From Thunnus maccoyii (lineage: Eukaryota > Chordata > Actinopteri > Scombriformes > Scombridae): DNA of 64,000 bases. A program made the position numbers and the translations under genes. Shown one piece after another: positions 1-14,302 of this stretch. Each line of letters opens with the position of its first letter. The stretch's first letter is position 1. The stretch spans positions 30,162,005 to 30,226,004 of the forward strand of contig NC_056535.1 in NCBI RefSeq assembly GCF_910596095.1. The letters run 5' to 3'. The notes below the pieces were generated by a model. It ran no database searches. It was not told where the DNA came from and worked only from the letters and a program-made list of their open reading frames with translations.

Positions 1-1143
<1,143 letters not shown>

Positions 1144-1228
1144 GTGCCACCAAGGAGATCGGCTCAGCGTTGACGAGGATGTGTATGAGACACCGCAGCA
1201 TCGAGTCCAAACTCAAACTGTTCACCAC
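1144..1228 (+). CDS. MTSS-like exon, I-BAR helix segment
   Basis: The acceptor is ttccag and the donor gtaaga. The exon starts with the last two bases of a split Gly codon and reads ATKEIGSALTRMCMRHRSIE and on to LKLFT. This is one of the best conserved stretches of the MTSS I-BAR domain. It ends in phase 2. Confidence 0.92.
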
Positions 1229-1258
1229 GTAAGAGACGCACACTTACACACACACACA

Positions 1259-1290
<32 letters not shown>

Positions 1291-1294
1291 TACA

Positions 1295-1333
<39 letters not shown>

Positions 1334-2519
1334 ACAGACAGTAGCATCACGTATGTTATTTACTAAGGAGGAAGGACAGGTGAAGGTGTGGATGATGACA
1401 CCTTTTATCTGACAGTGTGGGAACTTGACATACTAATTGATCTCAACTGACTGCTCATACACATGACAGCCTGCGTGTGTGTGTGTGTGTGTGCGTGTGT
1501 GTTTTTTTGTGTGTGTGTGAGCACTGTTGTGTATCATCCTGATTTCACCCGTCATCAATGTCACTGCTGCAACATCACAGTTGTTTTTCTGTCACTACCG
1601 TCTGCTGTCATTAGAGAAGCTGTCAGTCATTCTCTCACACACACATACACACATACACACATGGATCAAAAGAGTGTAGTTATTGTATATGCAAGCCACC
1701 AGTAGATGTAAGGCTACTGGGAATCAGCTTTGACTGGGAGAAAAGCATTAAATGTTATCACCGCTAATGGCCATAACTACAAATGCAAAATATATCTCTA
1801 TTTCAGTTGACAATAAGTTAATTTCCAACAATTTTTCATTTTGTAAGTGATTAATCAAGAAGAAATGTCAACAATTCTCTTATTTCAGCTTCTCAAATGT
1901 GAGGATATCTTTGTAAATGAAATAAGTTTGGTTTTTGGACTGTTTGTCATCTTCAAGCAGGAAAATAATCAACATATAACAAATAGTTTATATATTTCTC
2001 TCCTTCACTCACGCCCCTGCAGTCTGCTCATGTTCACCATAAAACTCCACTTTTGAGTGTTTTACTTTAGGCCCTCTTTGTTATTAACTCTTTTGTTTTT
2101 CTCTTTTTTTATTTCTATGTATGTAGCATATATATTTATAACAAATGTTTCTCTTTCTCTCATGTAGTTATATGTATATATGTGTGCAGGTGTGCGTATA
2201 CATATGAAGTATATTATAAAAATGTAGATTTATTGCCTTGTTGAACTCATGGGCTTATTTTAGAGCAGAAATAATATAAAATCGTAAAAAAAATAAAGGA
2301 CATGATCATTAGCTGCATGAATGTAAAATCTAATAAAATGTATCATTCGGATCCAAACTGACAGAGTTTTCAGACTCTCTGGAAAAGTGATTAAATTTAT
2401 CTTTTTCTCTCAGAGCTCTCTCAGAAAGTCTCATCACCCCGCTGGAGTTGAAGATGGAGGAGTGGAAAAAGGTGGCCAGTCAGCTGGACAAAGACCACGC
2501 TAAAGGTGTGTCAACACGC

Positions 2520-2583
<64 letters not shown>

Positions 2584-4826
2584 TCAGAGAAACCCCTACG
2601 CTGACACAAACTCTCCCTCACTCACTCTCGGCTTGTTTTTTGTCTCTCAGAGTATAAGAAGGCCAGAGCAGACATCAAGAAGAAATCATCAGACACCATC
2701 AAACTGCAGAAGAAGGTCAAGAAAGGTAAGAAATCCCGTCAACACCACCCTTCATCTCGGTGAAGTTTCAGATAAAAGCTTGTTTACTTCAAAAGAGGAA
2801 GCCACCTGGTGCTTCATTCTCGTTCCGTCTTCCACAGTGAGATAATCCTCACAGTAAACACGAGGAGTCTGTTTGATCCTGCGCTCATTCTGCTGAGATA
2901 AGTGTTTTCAGATCTCTGCTGCATTACGTTATGCTCTGCCCTCCCGTCAATCATCCGGCACCCCCGAGGGACCGACTAATCCCACAGAAACTTGTTTCTT
3001 TGCTAACATAACTGCCACATCCACTTTCTTTTTTTAAAGCCAGAAAATCAGTTAGTTTCATTCTGCTTAAAGTATTTTAAACCTGAGGGCATCCTGACTA
3101 TATCATTAAAAAAAAGAGTTATTTTTCTTATCTTTTTCATGCATGTAGTGGTAAATATTTTATCCTTTTTATTTCCCTCATTCGGGTGCTGAATCTGTAA
3201 CATTTCAGCTTCAGTGGAGGTTTTGTCAAATACAGGGGTGGTATAACGTTGGACTTTATTTAGTCACAGTGACGAGACGTTACTGAAAATAATCAAGCAA
3301 TGGTTTCCAACCTGGAGGTCAGAAACTCCTGAGAGTGTAACAAGATACATCTGAGCTGTGAAAGATGTTTAATAAGATGAGAAAGAAAGAGGACAAAATA
3401 TTACCGCTGTAAAAAAATAATGTCAATTTTTTCTGACATTTCTCAAATCTTTGCCTCTTCTTGTAAAATACTGGAGAATTTTAACATGTAAAAAGGAAAA
3501 ACATGAGCAGGAAACATCACTCTGTGGTTAAACTGCTCACAGCTCTTTGGACAACCTGTGACGAGCAGAAGTGAAACAGCATTTCCTGCTGTAAAGGATA
3601 ACAAACCAAAAAGGTTTTAACTGCAAACCAGTGTGCAGGTGTGTGAAAGTGTGAGTCTGAGATGTGTTCTGTCAGAGAGGAATAAAACAAAATCAAAACA
3701 ACACTTGCATCTTGACTTTGATGCTGACTTCACTGACTCCTGACTTCACTTTAGACTTTAACCTTTTGACTTGAAATGACTTGATATCTTCCTAAGAGCC
3801 CATAGATTAAAAAAAATCTTTATTTTCCTGATAATTTAACTGATATACTTTGAATCAATAGCTTAAACGGAAGAACTGATGTGCTGAACTCACTCACTCT
3901 CATGAGAGTAACCCAAAAAAAATCACAAAGATAACAAACGGAGTCGTCAGCGCTCACAGATAAGTGTTTATCACTTCTTTAACGATGCTCGGTGCTGAGG
4001 AGCTTAAGGCTGAAACGTGTCCTGTTCTTTCGCTGCTGTGCATCATTAAAGAAGCGATAGACGCTTATCTGTGAGTGCTGACGACTCCATTTGTTATACT
4101 GTGAATCGATCTCATTATGCGAGACGGACGCAAAGGTGTGTTTGTCAACGCAGACCAGCTGACAGACAAATAACGACTTTTTTTATCAAGTCAAAAACAA
4201 ACTGTAGGACTTGGACTTGGTACTTGGCTGTTGTTGGGACTTGTTGGTCTTGATTTGGGACTTGAATCATGACTTGCAAAACAGAGAGTGAAACCTACCT
4301 CTGTTATTTAAACAGTGTTCAGAAGGTCGCCGGGTTCATTTGTCAGCTGTCATTTAGTCAGACGTAGGTGCTACTTTTTTAATAAATGTTTTGCATCATA
4401 AAAGATAATTGGCTCTACAGTCAAACTATCAGAATAAGTGCTGTTTTGAAATGTACTTTTATTTTTTTATTATTAATGTCTATGACTCATGAAATCCAGA
4501 CTGTTACAGCTTTAGCCACTGCTGAGGCCTTTTTTTTTATTTTTTATAGCAGTTTCTGTACAAGCCCTGTAGATACTTCAGTCTTGTCTGTTGGACTGTT
4601 ACCGTAGCAACCCAGACATACTGCCAGGCAGTCAGTCACCTGGGCCACACCCTTCCCCAACTATCAAAGCGGCACACCCTGTGGTTGCCATGGTTGCACC
4701 TGGCCTCTCCGTCCCATAACCAAAGAGACCGAAAGCTTCGCCAGGAATGACTGCGGACAGTTTTATATGGTGGAAATAGAACGTAAACGCCCAAGCACGT
4801 GCACAAACACACATTCATGCATGCAT

Positions 4827-4862
<36 letters not shown>

Positions 4863-4957
4863 CACAATCGAAATGAAACCTTGAGGCCTTTATACAAATA
4901 TCCTCTGTTCTCTCTCAACAAATTCAATACGCAAATGCACAGACACAGAAATAGTTT

Positions 4958-4998
<41 letters not shown>

Positions 4999-7059
4999 CT
5001 CAGTGCAGACCCGCCCATGGTAAACTGAGTGATGTCTGATGTGGGTTTAACATCTCTGGACATGCTTTCCGCTTCATGTCTTTTCTTTTTTTTTTTCTTT
5101 CTTTCATTCTTTCCTCCTTTCTTTTCTTTTTTTGGTCTCTTTCCACACCATTCCCTTCACTGTCTATAAATCATCATCCTGACTTTTTTTTTTAACCACA
5201 AACTAAATCGCCAGGCTGGTGTTAAGCTGCGTAAATGATCAGGAAAAAAAACAGTTAAAACATTTGAAGAAAAGTTTTTATTTAATCCAACTTTTGGGTC
5301 TTATTTGTATGGTTTGGGCCGTGCGTTCTACTGGTGGTGATAACACCCAACATCCCCCTTTAGCTACTGCTGACTTTCATTTAACAGTGTAGAGACATCT
5401 ATCACCATTTGTTACCGTCTTCTGGAATAAAAGATTAATTAAAATCAACAGTGTCCACATGATGAGGATACAAAGTGTCACTGTTTCATTTTCTCCACAC
5501 GCATCTTTTGTTTAGTTTGTAACACATAGTGTGACTGAAGGACTCGGAAACCGAGGATGACTGAGGTTGTCAGAGTTTGTGCTTAGCTGTGGTGGCGGTA
5601 TATATCGAGGAAACGAAGCTGTTCTTTTGCTGAGATCTACAAACATCACTAAAAAAGAAGTCTGACCGCTCTAGAAACACAAGCAGTCAGACGATCAGAC
5701 ACAAACCGACAGTTTCCAGTATCCGGATTATTTAAAACATTTATTTGGAGTTCACACTGAGAGTGAGAGTCACATGAAATATGCAGAAGGTCAAAGGTGA
5801 ACCAGGAAGTGGATCTAGAAGCTGTGATGGACATTTAAAACAGACAGTTTGGGCACTAATTTTACTGTTCTACTTTGTTTTTTCTTCTAAATAAGTTTAG
5901 ACTTTGTGTTTCTTTACAGTCACACTTCTTTTTAGTGATGTTAAACGTTCCCAGATCTCATCTATTAACTTACATACAATGTTATTATCACTGATGGAAA
6001 AAACTGAAGTCATAATAATCCAGAATTATCCAAATCGAAGCACTTTCTGATTTATTTTCTTTACACTCAGAGAGACGATAAGTAAACAAGTAAGCAGAAG
6101 ACATTCAGAGAAAGAGACAGAGCAGCGGCTACTCATGTTGTCATCATGTAATGACCAGAACACACATACACCCGCCCATAAAGACACCGATGTACCAAAA
6201 CTGTTTCTGTACCGTCACCAATCAGAGCTCCACGTTATAATTACGCGTGTGCGTGCGTGTGTATTTAGACACCATATAATAAGTAAGGACAGACTGAAGG
6301 ACCGCCGCTGTAGCTGCTGCCGGTAAAAGAACACTACTCTTAACAAAAGTCCGCTTATTTTCAGCCTTTGACTATTTAAGTTTAGTTTTATTTATTCGCT
6401 CTGCAGCTTTACAGTACGTTCCCCCGGTTTGCAAATAGCGCTGCATTTAAACAGACACTAATGTTATTATATCACATTTACACCAACACAGAAGTATTTA
6501 GCTCTATTTTTAACAGATGTTTTCTGGCTCGCCTTTTTATTTTTTTTATTTTTTTTGTTGCTGCATTTAAATCCTGAAACTCCTCACAAGCTCAGTTTTG
6601 AATTTGAATGATTTTATTTTTGGCTCACAGTCTCTTACCATCTGTTGCTCTTTTCTCAGTTCACTTCAGTTCACTTCTCCTTTTTGTTAAAAAAAAGTTT
6701 TGTAGTATAAACATAGTGTGTAGGATAATAAAGTATGTTTGAATGAGAAGAAAAACTTCATAATAACAGTAAACTTATCCATCACTGATCATCACGTATG
6801 ATTCTGTGTGTGTGTGTGTGTTTGTGTGTTAAAGGCTACTTTTGGGGACAGATTTCAGACTAAAGACCATTTAATTGGGGACAGCTTGTCCGATTGGGGA
6901 CAAAAGCTGTGTCCCAGTTGGTAAAATGCTCATTTTTGAGTCAGTGGTTAAGGTTAGGGTAAGGGTTAGGTTTAGACAAGTAGTGGTTATGGTTATGGTT
7001 AGGGTAAGTCTCCAGGAAATTAATGTAAATCTGTGTAATGTACCCAAAAGTGACCAAGG

Positions 7060-7090
<31 letters not shown>

Positions 7091-10000
7091 ATTCTCTGTC
7101 ATTATGTGGTGTGTAACCACTTCAGATAGCGAATCTCCAACTGCTGAGAGAAAGAGAGAGAGATGATGGGAGGGGCGTCAAGGTGCTACTGGTTAGCCAA
7201 CACACACACTATGGCTGCCATGTTTTCAAATATAATTCTAGTTTGAACGAGGACCAACACTTATTTGTTCAAATAGATTTAAAAGCAACCAATGAGATGA
7301 AGAGACATGTAAAGCACGACATGAGCTGCCCCCAGACTTCACAGGGATTGTTTCATTTTTGTAAAGAAACTTGAAAGATGTGATAATCACCTACAAATTC
7401 TACACATAGCGGGTATAATAAAGAAATATTATACACATTAGTTGTGGTAATTCAACAAAATTGCAAGTTCTCAGCAATTATATCTCACAAATTTGCGTTA
7501 ATTATTGCAGTCTGGAGGGACTGCATGAAGCTTCAGACTCAGGCCAGACGTGAATTATTAAAGAGCTTCTTCACTTCCCGTTTGCGCTTGAACACACCCC
7601 ATTCACAGGTTTAAAAATGCATCAACATCCATGCATATCAGAATTTGAGACCCAAGTTCAGTTCTGGTGTTAAATTTTGCTGCAAAATATGAGAGCAGAA
7701 CCCAACTTTTTGTTGTTACTCCTCCTTCAAAGACATAGTGAAGAACACTTCAACATATAGACAAGAGGGGATCGAACCGCCAACCGTGCGAGTAGTTTTT
7801 GATTACGTCTTGAACCACAGCCGCAACCCGGTTTGGTCTGAGAGTTGCAGGATCGGGATCCTAGTTTTAGGCCTGTGCAGGACCCCAAGAGGGTAGATGA
7901 CAAGTAAACAAAGAGAACGATGAGATAAAAAAAAAAAAGACAAAAGATGGCTGCTGGCCATGTGGTTGTATACAGAAGAGGAGGAGAAGAGGAGAGGGAT
8001 GGAGGGGAGGGAGGGGTTGAAGTCATACTCGCCACGGCTCCACAGTGGTTACTGTGGTTAGAAAGATAGAGTGAGGAAGAGGAGGGGTGACGGATGGAGG
8101 TCTGTATAGGGAAGAAAGAGAAAAGGAAATATACATGATGATAAAGACAAAAAAAAAAAAAGGGAATTACTTCTCCGGGAAAAAGATGAGGAGGTTAAAG
8201 ATGAAAGGAGGGACAGATGGATGATGCAATTATCTCTTTCTCAAGTGGTTGCATTAAAGAACGAAGGGGATGATAGAATATACGAGGAGGAGGAGAAGGA
8301 GGAGGAAAGATGATGTCATATGGCTCTCGTTGGAGGGAGAAATGTTGGAAGAGTTAAAAGACGTCGAGGGAGATGGTTGGAAAAGAGGAACAGGATCGTG
8401 ACGTCAAAGGAAGACGAGAAGAAAAGTTGAAAGTAAGAAGAAGAGAGTTTGCTGGAAGAAGGGAAGCTAAAGAAGAGTATTGTTAAGCAGGAGGAGGGAA
8501 AAAGGAGAGAAAGAAAAGTTAAAGGAGGAGCGATGTGAAGAAAGCGAGGACGATGGAGGTTAAAGGAGGTAAAATCATTTGAATCTCAAGGCTGATTTTT
8601 TTGCATACAGCCGCTTCATGTCTAGACCTGCCCCCCAGAACGCTCAAGAGAAAACCCCTCTAACACCTGGACTCAACTCCTTGTCTGACATTGATGACAT
8701 CATCAGCGCTTGACACAGATGGTGTAGACTGTTGGATGAATAAGCTGCTTTACATTGAAGTGAGAGCTCTGCCTTCTGGGAAGATGAGTCACTGCGATTA
8801 AAAGAATATGTTGCAGACATCAGCAGAAATCACAATGAATATTATTATTGCTGTAGTTATTTGTCACTAAAAGACCTTTACAAACTGCTTACAGTTAACA
8901 AACATGCAGGAGTAAGTTATTTACAAAATGTACAGAGAGAATTAGAGTGGGGGCATGTAATTAGGGGTCTTAACGGGTCAATTTAGCTCTTACTATCCAA
9001 GACACATGTTGGTGTTTTCTCTGATTGAGCTGTCTGCATTTTGGATTGGGTCTAATTATCCTTTGGTCTCTATTTCTTTAAAATCAATTTATAGACATTG
9101 GATTTGAGTTTTTTTCAGATTGAGTTCAAAATTTTGGTACAAGACGTGGGGATAATCGGGGGGGTTTTGAAGTCAGACTTTAATATCAAATTTACTATTG
9201 TAAGGTGTAAACAGCTGGCAAAAAATACCTTGAGCTAGTATTCAGTACTTTAAATGTAGTCAAACATCCAAAGTGTATTATCTTGCAGATTTGTATTCCT
9301 GTCAGTGACCTATTAAACAATATTTAAATCATCACTGACTAAAACCCAGGTGAACAGTCATTTTTAACAGTGTAGTTAATTACTGTTACAATAAATATGT
9401 TGAAAATGTGCAGTTTGAACAGCTTCAGACAGCTGAAGGTAATATATATGCCTTGATTAATTTAAGAATAATCCATAAACTGCGTTAAATCTTTATGCAA
9501 CACATTACACTGGACCAGATCAGATAACTCGGTCCAACCCCTGTAGTCGTGTGTATGAACACAGCATAAACCAGGTGAGGGTTAAATTCCCTCTGAGATC
9601 TCATGCTGAAAAAAACCATCTAAAGAATCTGTAAGTGATTTAGACAGAAATACCGAGCGACCGACACGTGCTCGGTCTCCAGAGAAGACACTGTTCAGCA
9701 GCAGTGTCCTGTCATTGTTGGTGATTCCTCATTTAACCCAGCCTGAGGCTAGCTGTACCTGAGTGACTGAGGAATGCAAACAGACTGGTTTACGGCTAAA
9801 GAAGGTGCAACTAATGAGGCTCTGACGTATTTAAAGGTTATAACTCAGGGGTTTCACTCTTTATGCTTCGAGTCCGTTTGTAGTTGCTTTGTGATGTTTT
9901 TAAATGACTCAATCAATAAACGTGTTCGTTCCTTTTCCCTCTGTCAGCATATGTTTTGTATATTTTGTTTTTGTTTTTTTTTAATTTGCAGTTATAAACA

Positions 10001-11579
10001 ATTGTTGTCTACAAGTTCAGCATCTGATGCTTTTTAAAGAATAAGTCTGGCAATATTCTGTATAAAAAACCAAAACACACAACATTTTAATCTGTTTCTC
10101 ATCACTTTCTGACTTTTTTGACACTTTTCTGTCACATAAAGGCTCCTTTATTTCATTAAACAGCTGCTCACTGTAGTTTTTACAGACGCTACTAAAACTA
10201 GGAATAAATGCTGCATTTGTTGGGGACTATTTTTAACTGTGGAGGGATACACATTTGATGCTCTAGTGATTATATTCAGCAGCAGGATGATGTGTGTGAG
10301 ACTGAGTCAAATTAAAATAAAGTGGCTGTGTTTTTGATTATTTTCTTGATTAATAAATCGGTTGTTTGGTTTATAAAAAGCCAGAAAATGGTGATAAACA
10401 TTGATCACTGTTTCCCAAAGCCTAAGGTGATGTCCTGGAATGTCTTCTTTTGTTTACAACCCAAAGATAATTCAGATTGTTATCATAGAAGACTAAAGAA
10501 ACTAGAAAATATTCACATTTGTGAGGCTGCAATCAGAGAATTTGGACAAAATGACTCCAAACAATTAATCTATTATCAAAAGAGTTGGCAGTGAATTTGA
10601 TAGTTGGCAACTTAATCGATTAATCGACTGATTGTTGCAGCTCGTCATGGTAATAAAGGAACACGTCAGCCAAAAATGGAGCTCTACGGCACAGAAGACT
10701 AAGACATATCAGGCTTTGAATAGAGAGATTGGATCAGTTCATTGTTGGTTTTGGTCTTGTTATGGGATTTGAAAAAAATCTGGAATATCGCAAGACATAC
10801 TGTATAAACAAATTGAGAGTGTAATTGGCACGAGCAGTGAGCCACCAGGGTCGGATGAACAAACAAAAAAAAATGTTCTTTTGGAAGAAACTCAAACTAA
10901 ATCAACAGAAAATACAATACAGAAGATGTCACAGTCCTGCCCACGCTGTCTGACTGATAGCTGATCTCTGGGAAATGTAGTCCAGAGTCACAGCGACGAC
11001 GGTGGGAAAAAGATTCCTCCCGTAACAACTCGTTGTGTTATGTGTCTCTGACTTCTCCAGAATTTAATCAGGATTAAGTTACTTAGATTTTGGCTGACAT
11101 GAGGCATCATGTTTGTTTGCTTCTCAGTCACTTCCGTGTTATTAACCGTCAAGTCACATACATCCGAGCCTTGTGAAACATAAAATAATCACCGCATGAT
11201 CGGTTTCTACAAGTCAGAGACTGACAAACATGATAACTAATAAATATAATGACTCATAAAGCTGTAGATCCTGTTTGGAAACAAACAAGTGGTGTTATCA
11301 ACAGTACATTTCCCAGCTGGTGAGAATTAGCTCTATCTGAACTGTGGTTCACCTTTTTAATGAAGCGAAGGAGTCGACTCTGTGCAGGACGGAGCCTCTG
11401 AGTTCACGTCTTTGTGTTTTTGTGGGTGGCGAGCCCAGACCCTTGTAGAAACACAGTCTGACAACACGCAGCCTGTCTGCGTGTTTCCACAGAGGCCAGA
11501 CGTCAGGCGGACCCAACAGCACGCCGACACTGAGCCTCTGTTAACAACGTGGAAACGATCCTGCTGTCCTCTCCCTGCT

Positions 11580-11616
<37 letters not shown>

Positions 11617-13473
11617 GAGTGAACAGGCTGTGTTTAGCTTTCTGACACAAAGTCCGCACTGTGTTTTTGGCTGTGGAAACTGCTTTTTCACTGTTTTCCA
11701 CGGGATTTACTGTCTCTGTGTGTGTGTTTTTTATGCCTTTTTCTCACATTTGAAGTTAGAAAGAAGTTCTGTTTTTACCATGTTTGCAATAAAAATATCT
11801 CAGGAACAATTTGACTGAAATCTGGTGAACATATAAGCCCGGAGATCAGGATCTAAGGTGTGAGGTATTAGATGGTTATGATCAGTGGGAACTCTGGAAG
11901 GTCACCAGCTAAACAGCAGTGCATTCAACACAACTGTGACGGTGGCTGCAGCTCTGTGAGTTCTTCTTAAACTCCGCCACGTCTGGATTTACTTTTACAT
12001 TCAGTGGTTGTGTCCATTTCCGCAGCCGGCCGGTCTGCAGGTCTGACCACCTCGCTCAGACCGGATCAACACTCTCAGCTCTGTCAGAGTCTCCCAGCTG
12101 CAAATACTAGAGCTGATTTATTTTGTGCTGGTATTCAAATTGTTTAGTTTTGATGAAATGTCACAGGATTAGTTGACTTCCTGTTTGCTTACAGACACAT
12201 ATGATGTGTTTTATAATTTGTTGCACTAGAAGAAGGAGGTTTAGTGTTCTCAGAGAATCTGAGAGGGGTAGTACGGAGACATCTTGCGTGATAATATTGT
12301 ATCAACACTTCCGATGCCCTATAATTTTAGCATTATTATTAATATGCACTGAACCTTGTAGTAGAACAGTTTGCATTGAGTTTACATAGCTTTTTTTGTG
12401 ATATATATTATTGAAATATATTTCAGTTTGTCTTATATGTGTGGTAAATTGATAAAACTTGGTGCTTTACTCGTATTGTCACTAGTAACTTTAGTCTAAA
12501 TGTTGTTTCTGAGGGTTTTTCGCTTCAATAAGTCAGTCAGATTCTCAAGAAAGTCCTGAAAATATTGAATTATTGTTATTATCTTTGTGTCAGAACGGTC
12601 CATTTCTGAATTAAAGAAGAAATATCAGCTACATGCTGTCACAGTTCAGCGTGATGTTTTTGTTTTTTATTTTTAGCCTCTGAAGTATCACAGAGATCAA
12701 TGCTCTTATTATCAGAACACACATTCACACCTAGAAGCTGCTCAGTACAACCACAGTCTGATCAGTTCGTCACCGAGCAGCTCCGCCGGAGCAGCCGTGG
12801 GTTCGGGGGTCTCGCTCGACGGCGCCTCAGCGTTTCTCTTTAGATTTATCCTGCTGGTCTGAAGATTGAACCCACAACCTTCTGGTTACAAGGGTTTTTT
12901 TGGTCCAAATGCTGAAAACGTAACTGCTCTATTAATGTTGGTAACCGACCTGAGTAATGAGCGTCGCGTTAAGCTTGTGATGAAAGAACCACAAAATGTC
13001 TTCCATCCAGAACAGTCCTCTGGTCGGCTTTGAAAAAACATAGTTTCTGTCTAAGAAAGACTGGAGGCTTTTTCAGTGGTGAACTGGGTTTCAGGGGTTT
13101 TTCATGTGCTGGTTTGAGGACAGAATCATGCGATGAAGCTGGTCCGGTTCACATGCTGTGGTGGAGTCCAGTAAACAATGTAGTAAATCACATTAGAGAG
13201 AGAGAGAGTGTCTCAGATTTAAAGTCTTTCCCTCTCTACAGTATCACTATTTCTCTCATTTTCTTTCTCACATGCTTTATTGGCACGTCATTATCACGAT
13301 TATGCAAGCGATGTATCACTAAATTAATAAATCAGTACGATCCAGTAAATCCTGCCTTGTCAGACTGTTTTTCCACATTTTATAATCACACATTTAAACA
13401 AACTGGTGTTCACGCTCAGACAGAGGAGGACAAGGTCAGGCAGCACTTGTGTGAGAAACAGCTGACACTCAGC

Positions 13474-13514
<41 letters not shown>

Positions 13515-14271
13515 GGTGGGGGGTTGGGGCTGCTTAAGATGAATCAGCAGTCCACCTTCCTTAAGCATCTCTTCTTTTTTAGCAGCGTAAATAGACAACA
13601 ACGACACATCCATATCTGACAAATGAATCTAGGAAAATGAGGAAATGTAGTCATGGCGCCTGGAAGTGTGTGTGTGTGTCTGTGTCTGTGTGTGTGTGTG
13701 TGTGTAGGGGGGGGGTCTGGTCTTCCCTCACTGCTAGTACTTGAGCTGTGTAGTGTTGTGCTGACCCCTGCTGGTAAAATCTGGGTATCACAGCCTGAGT
13801 CTGTGTAATCTGCTCATGTGATGAATGATACTGATGATGATCTGTTTTCTCTGTCAGGAAGTTAATATAAAGATAAATATAAGGGCTTCATTTGATTTCA
13901 TTTTTATAGTGTGTGTCCATTCTGTGCCTGTTGTCTGACTGTGATTTATCTTCTCTACTAGTCTGAGAAGAGTAATACTTACAGGCAGCATGTCTTGATA
14001 GTTTTTCAGTGACAGTAAATGAGTCTGTCATCCCTTCAGCCTGATGTTGTTTCCTCCCCGTGTGTTCCCTCACATCAGCTCCTCCTTTATGTGTTTCTGT
14101 AGGGAAAGACGAGGCGCGGGGCCAACTGGACAGCGCGCTGCAGGATGTCAACGTGCGTTACGCCGTCCTGGAAGAGACAGAGAAGCGAGCGGTTTGCAGA
14201 GCGCTGATAGAGGAAAGAGCGCGCTACTGCAGCTTCGTCACCATGCTGAAGCCTGTACTGGTCAGTGCTGC

Positions 14272-14302
<31 letters not shown>

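Larger units (their letters stand above)
2726..14102. other. 11.4-kb intron of the MTSS-like gene
   Basis: No exon or RNA gene recognised. Contents: (CA)n at 4830-4859, 4961-4996 and 11581-11614; (GT)n at 7065-7090, 13476-13511 and about 13665-13705; a T/C-rich patch around 5070-5135; a GT-flanked dispersed repeat at 6800-7092; a fragment of a fish repeat at 7730-7835; a long purine-rich tract at 7970-8600; dispersed repeats at 10140-10310 and 10320-10642; and a GC-rich fragment at 12775-12900 ending in a CCACAACCTTCTGGTTACAA-type repeat. Confidence 0.7.

Noticed and set aside
6950..7010. TTAGGG-like steps as an interstitial telomere
   Set aside because: Units are irregular and few (GGTTAAGG, GGTTATGG mixed in) and belong to a dispersed repeat also found at 30180-30415.
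13030..13542. 170-residue plus-strand ORF in the MTSS intron
   Set aside because: Low-complexity end over a GT tract, no recognisable domain, and no splice logic.
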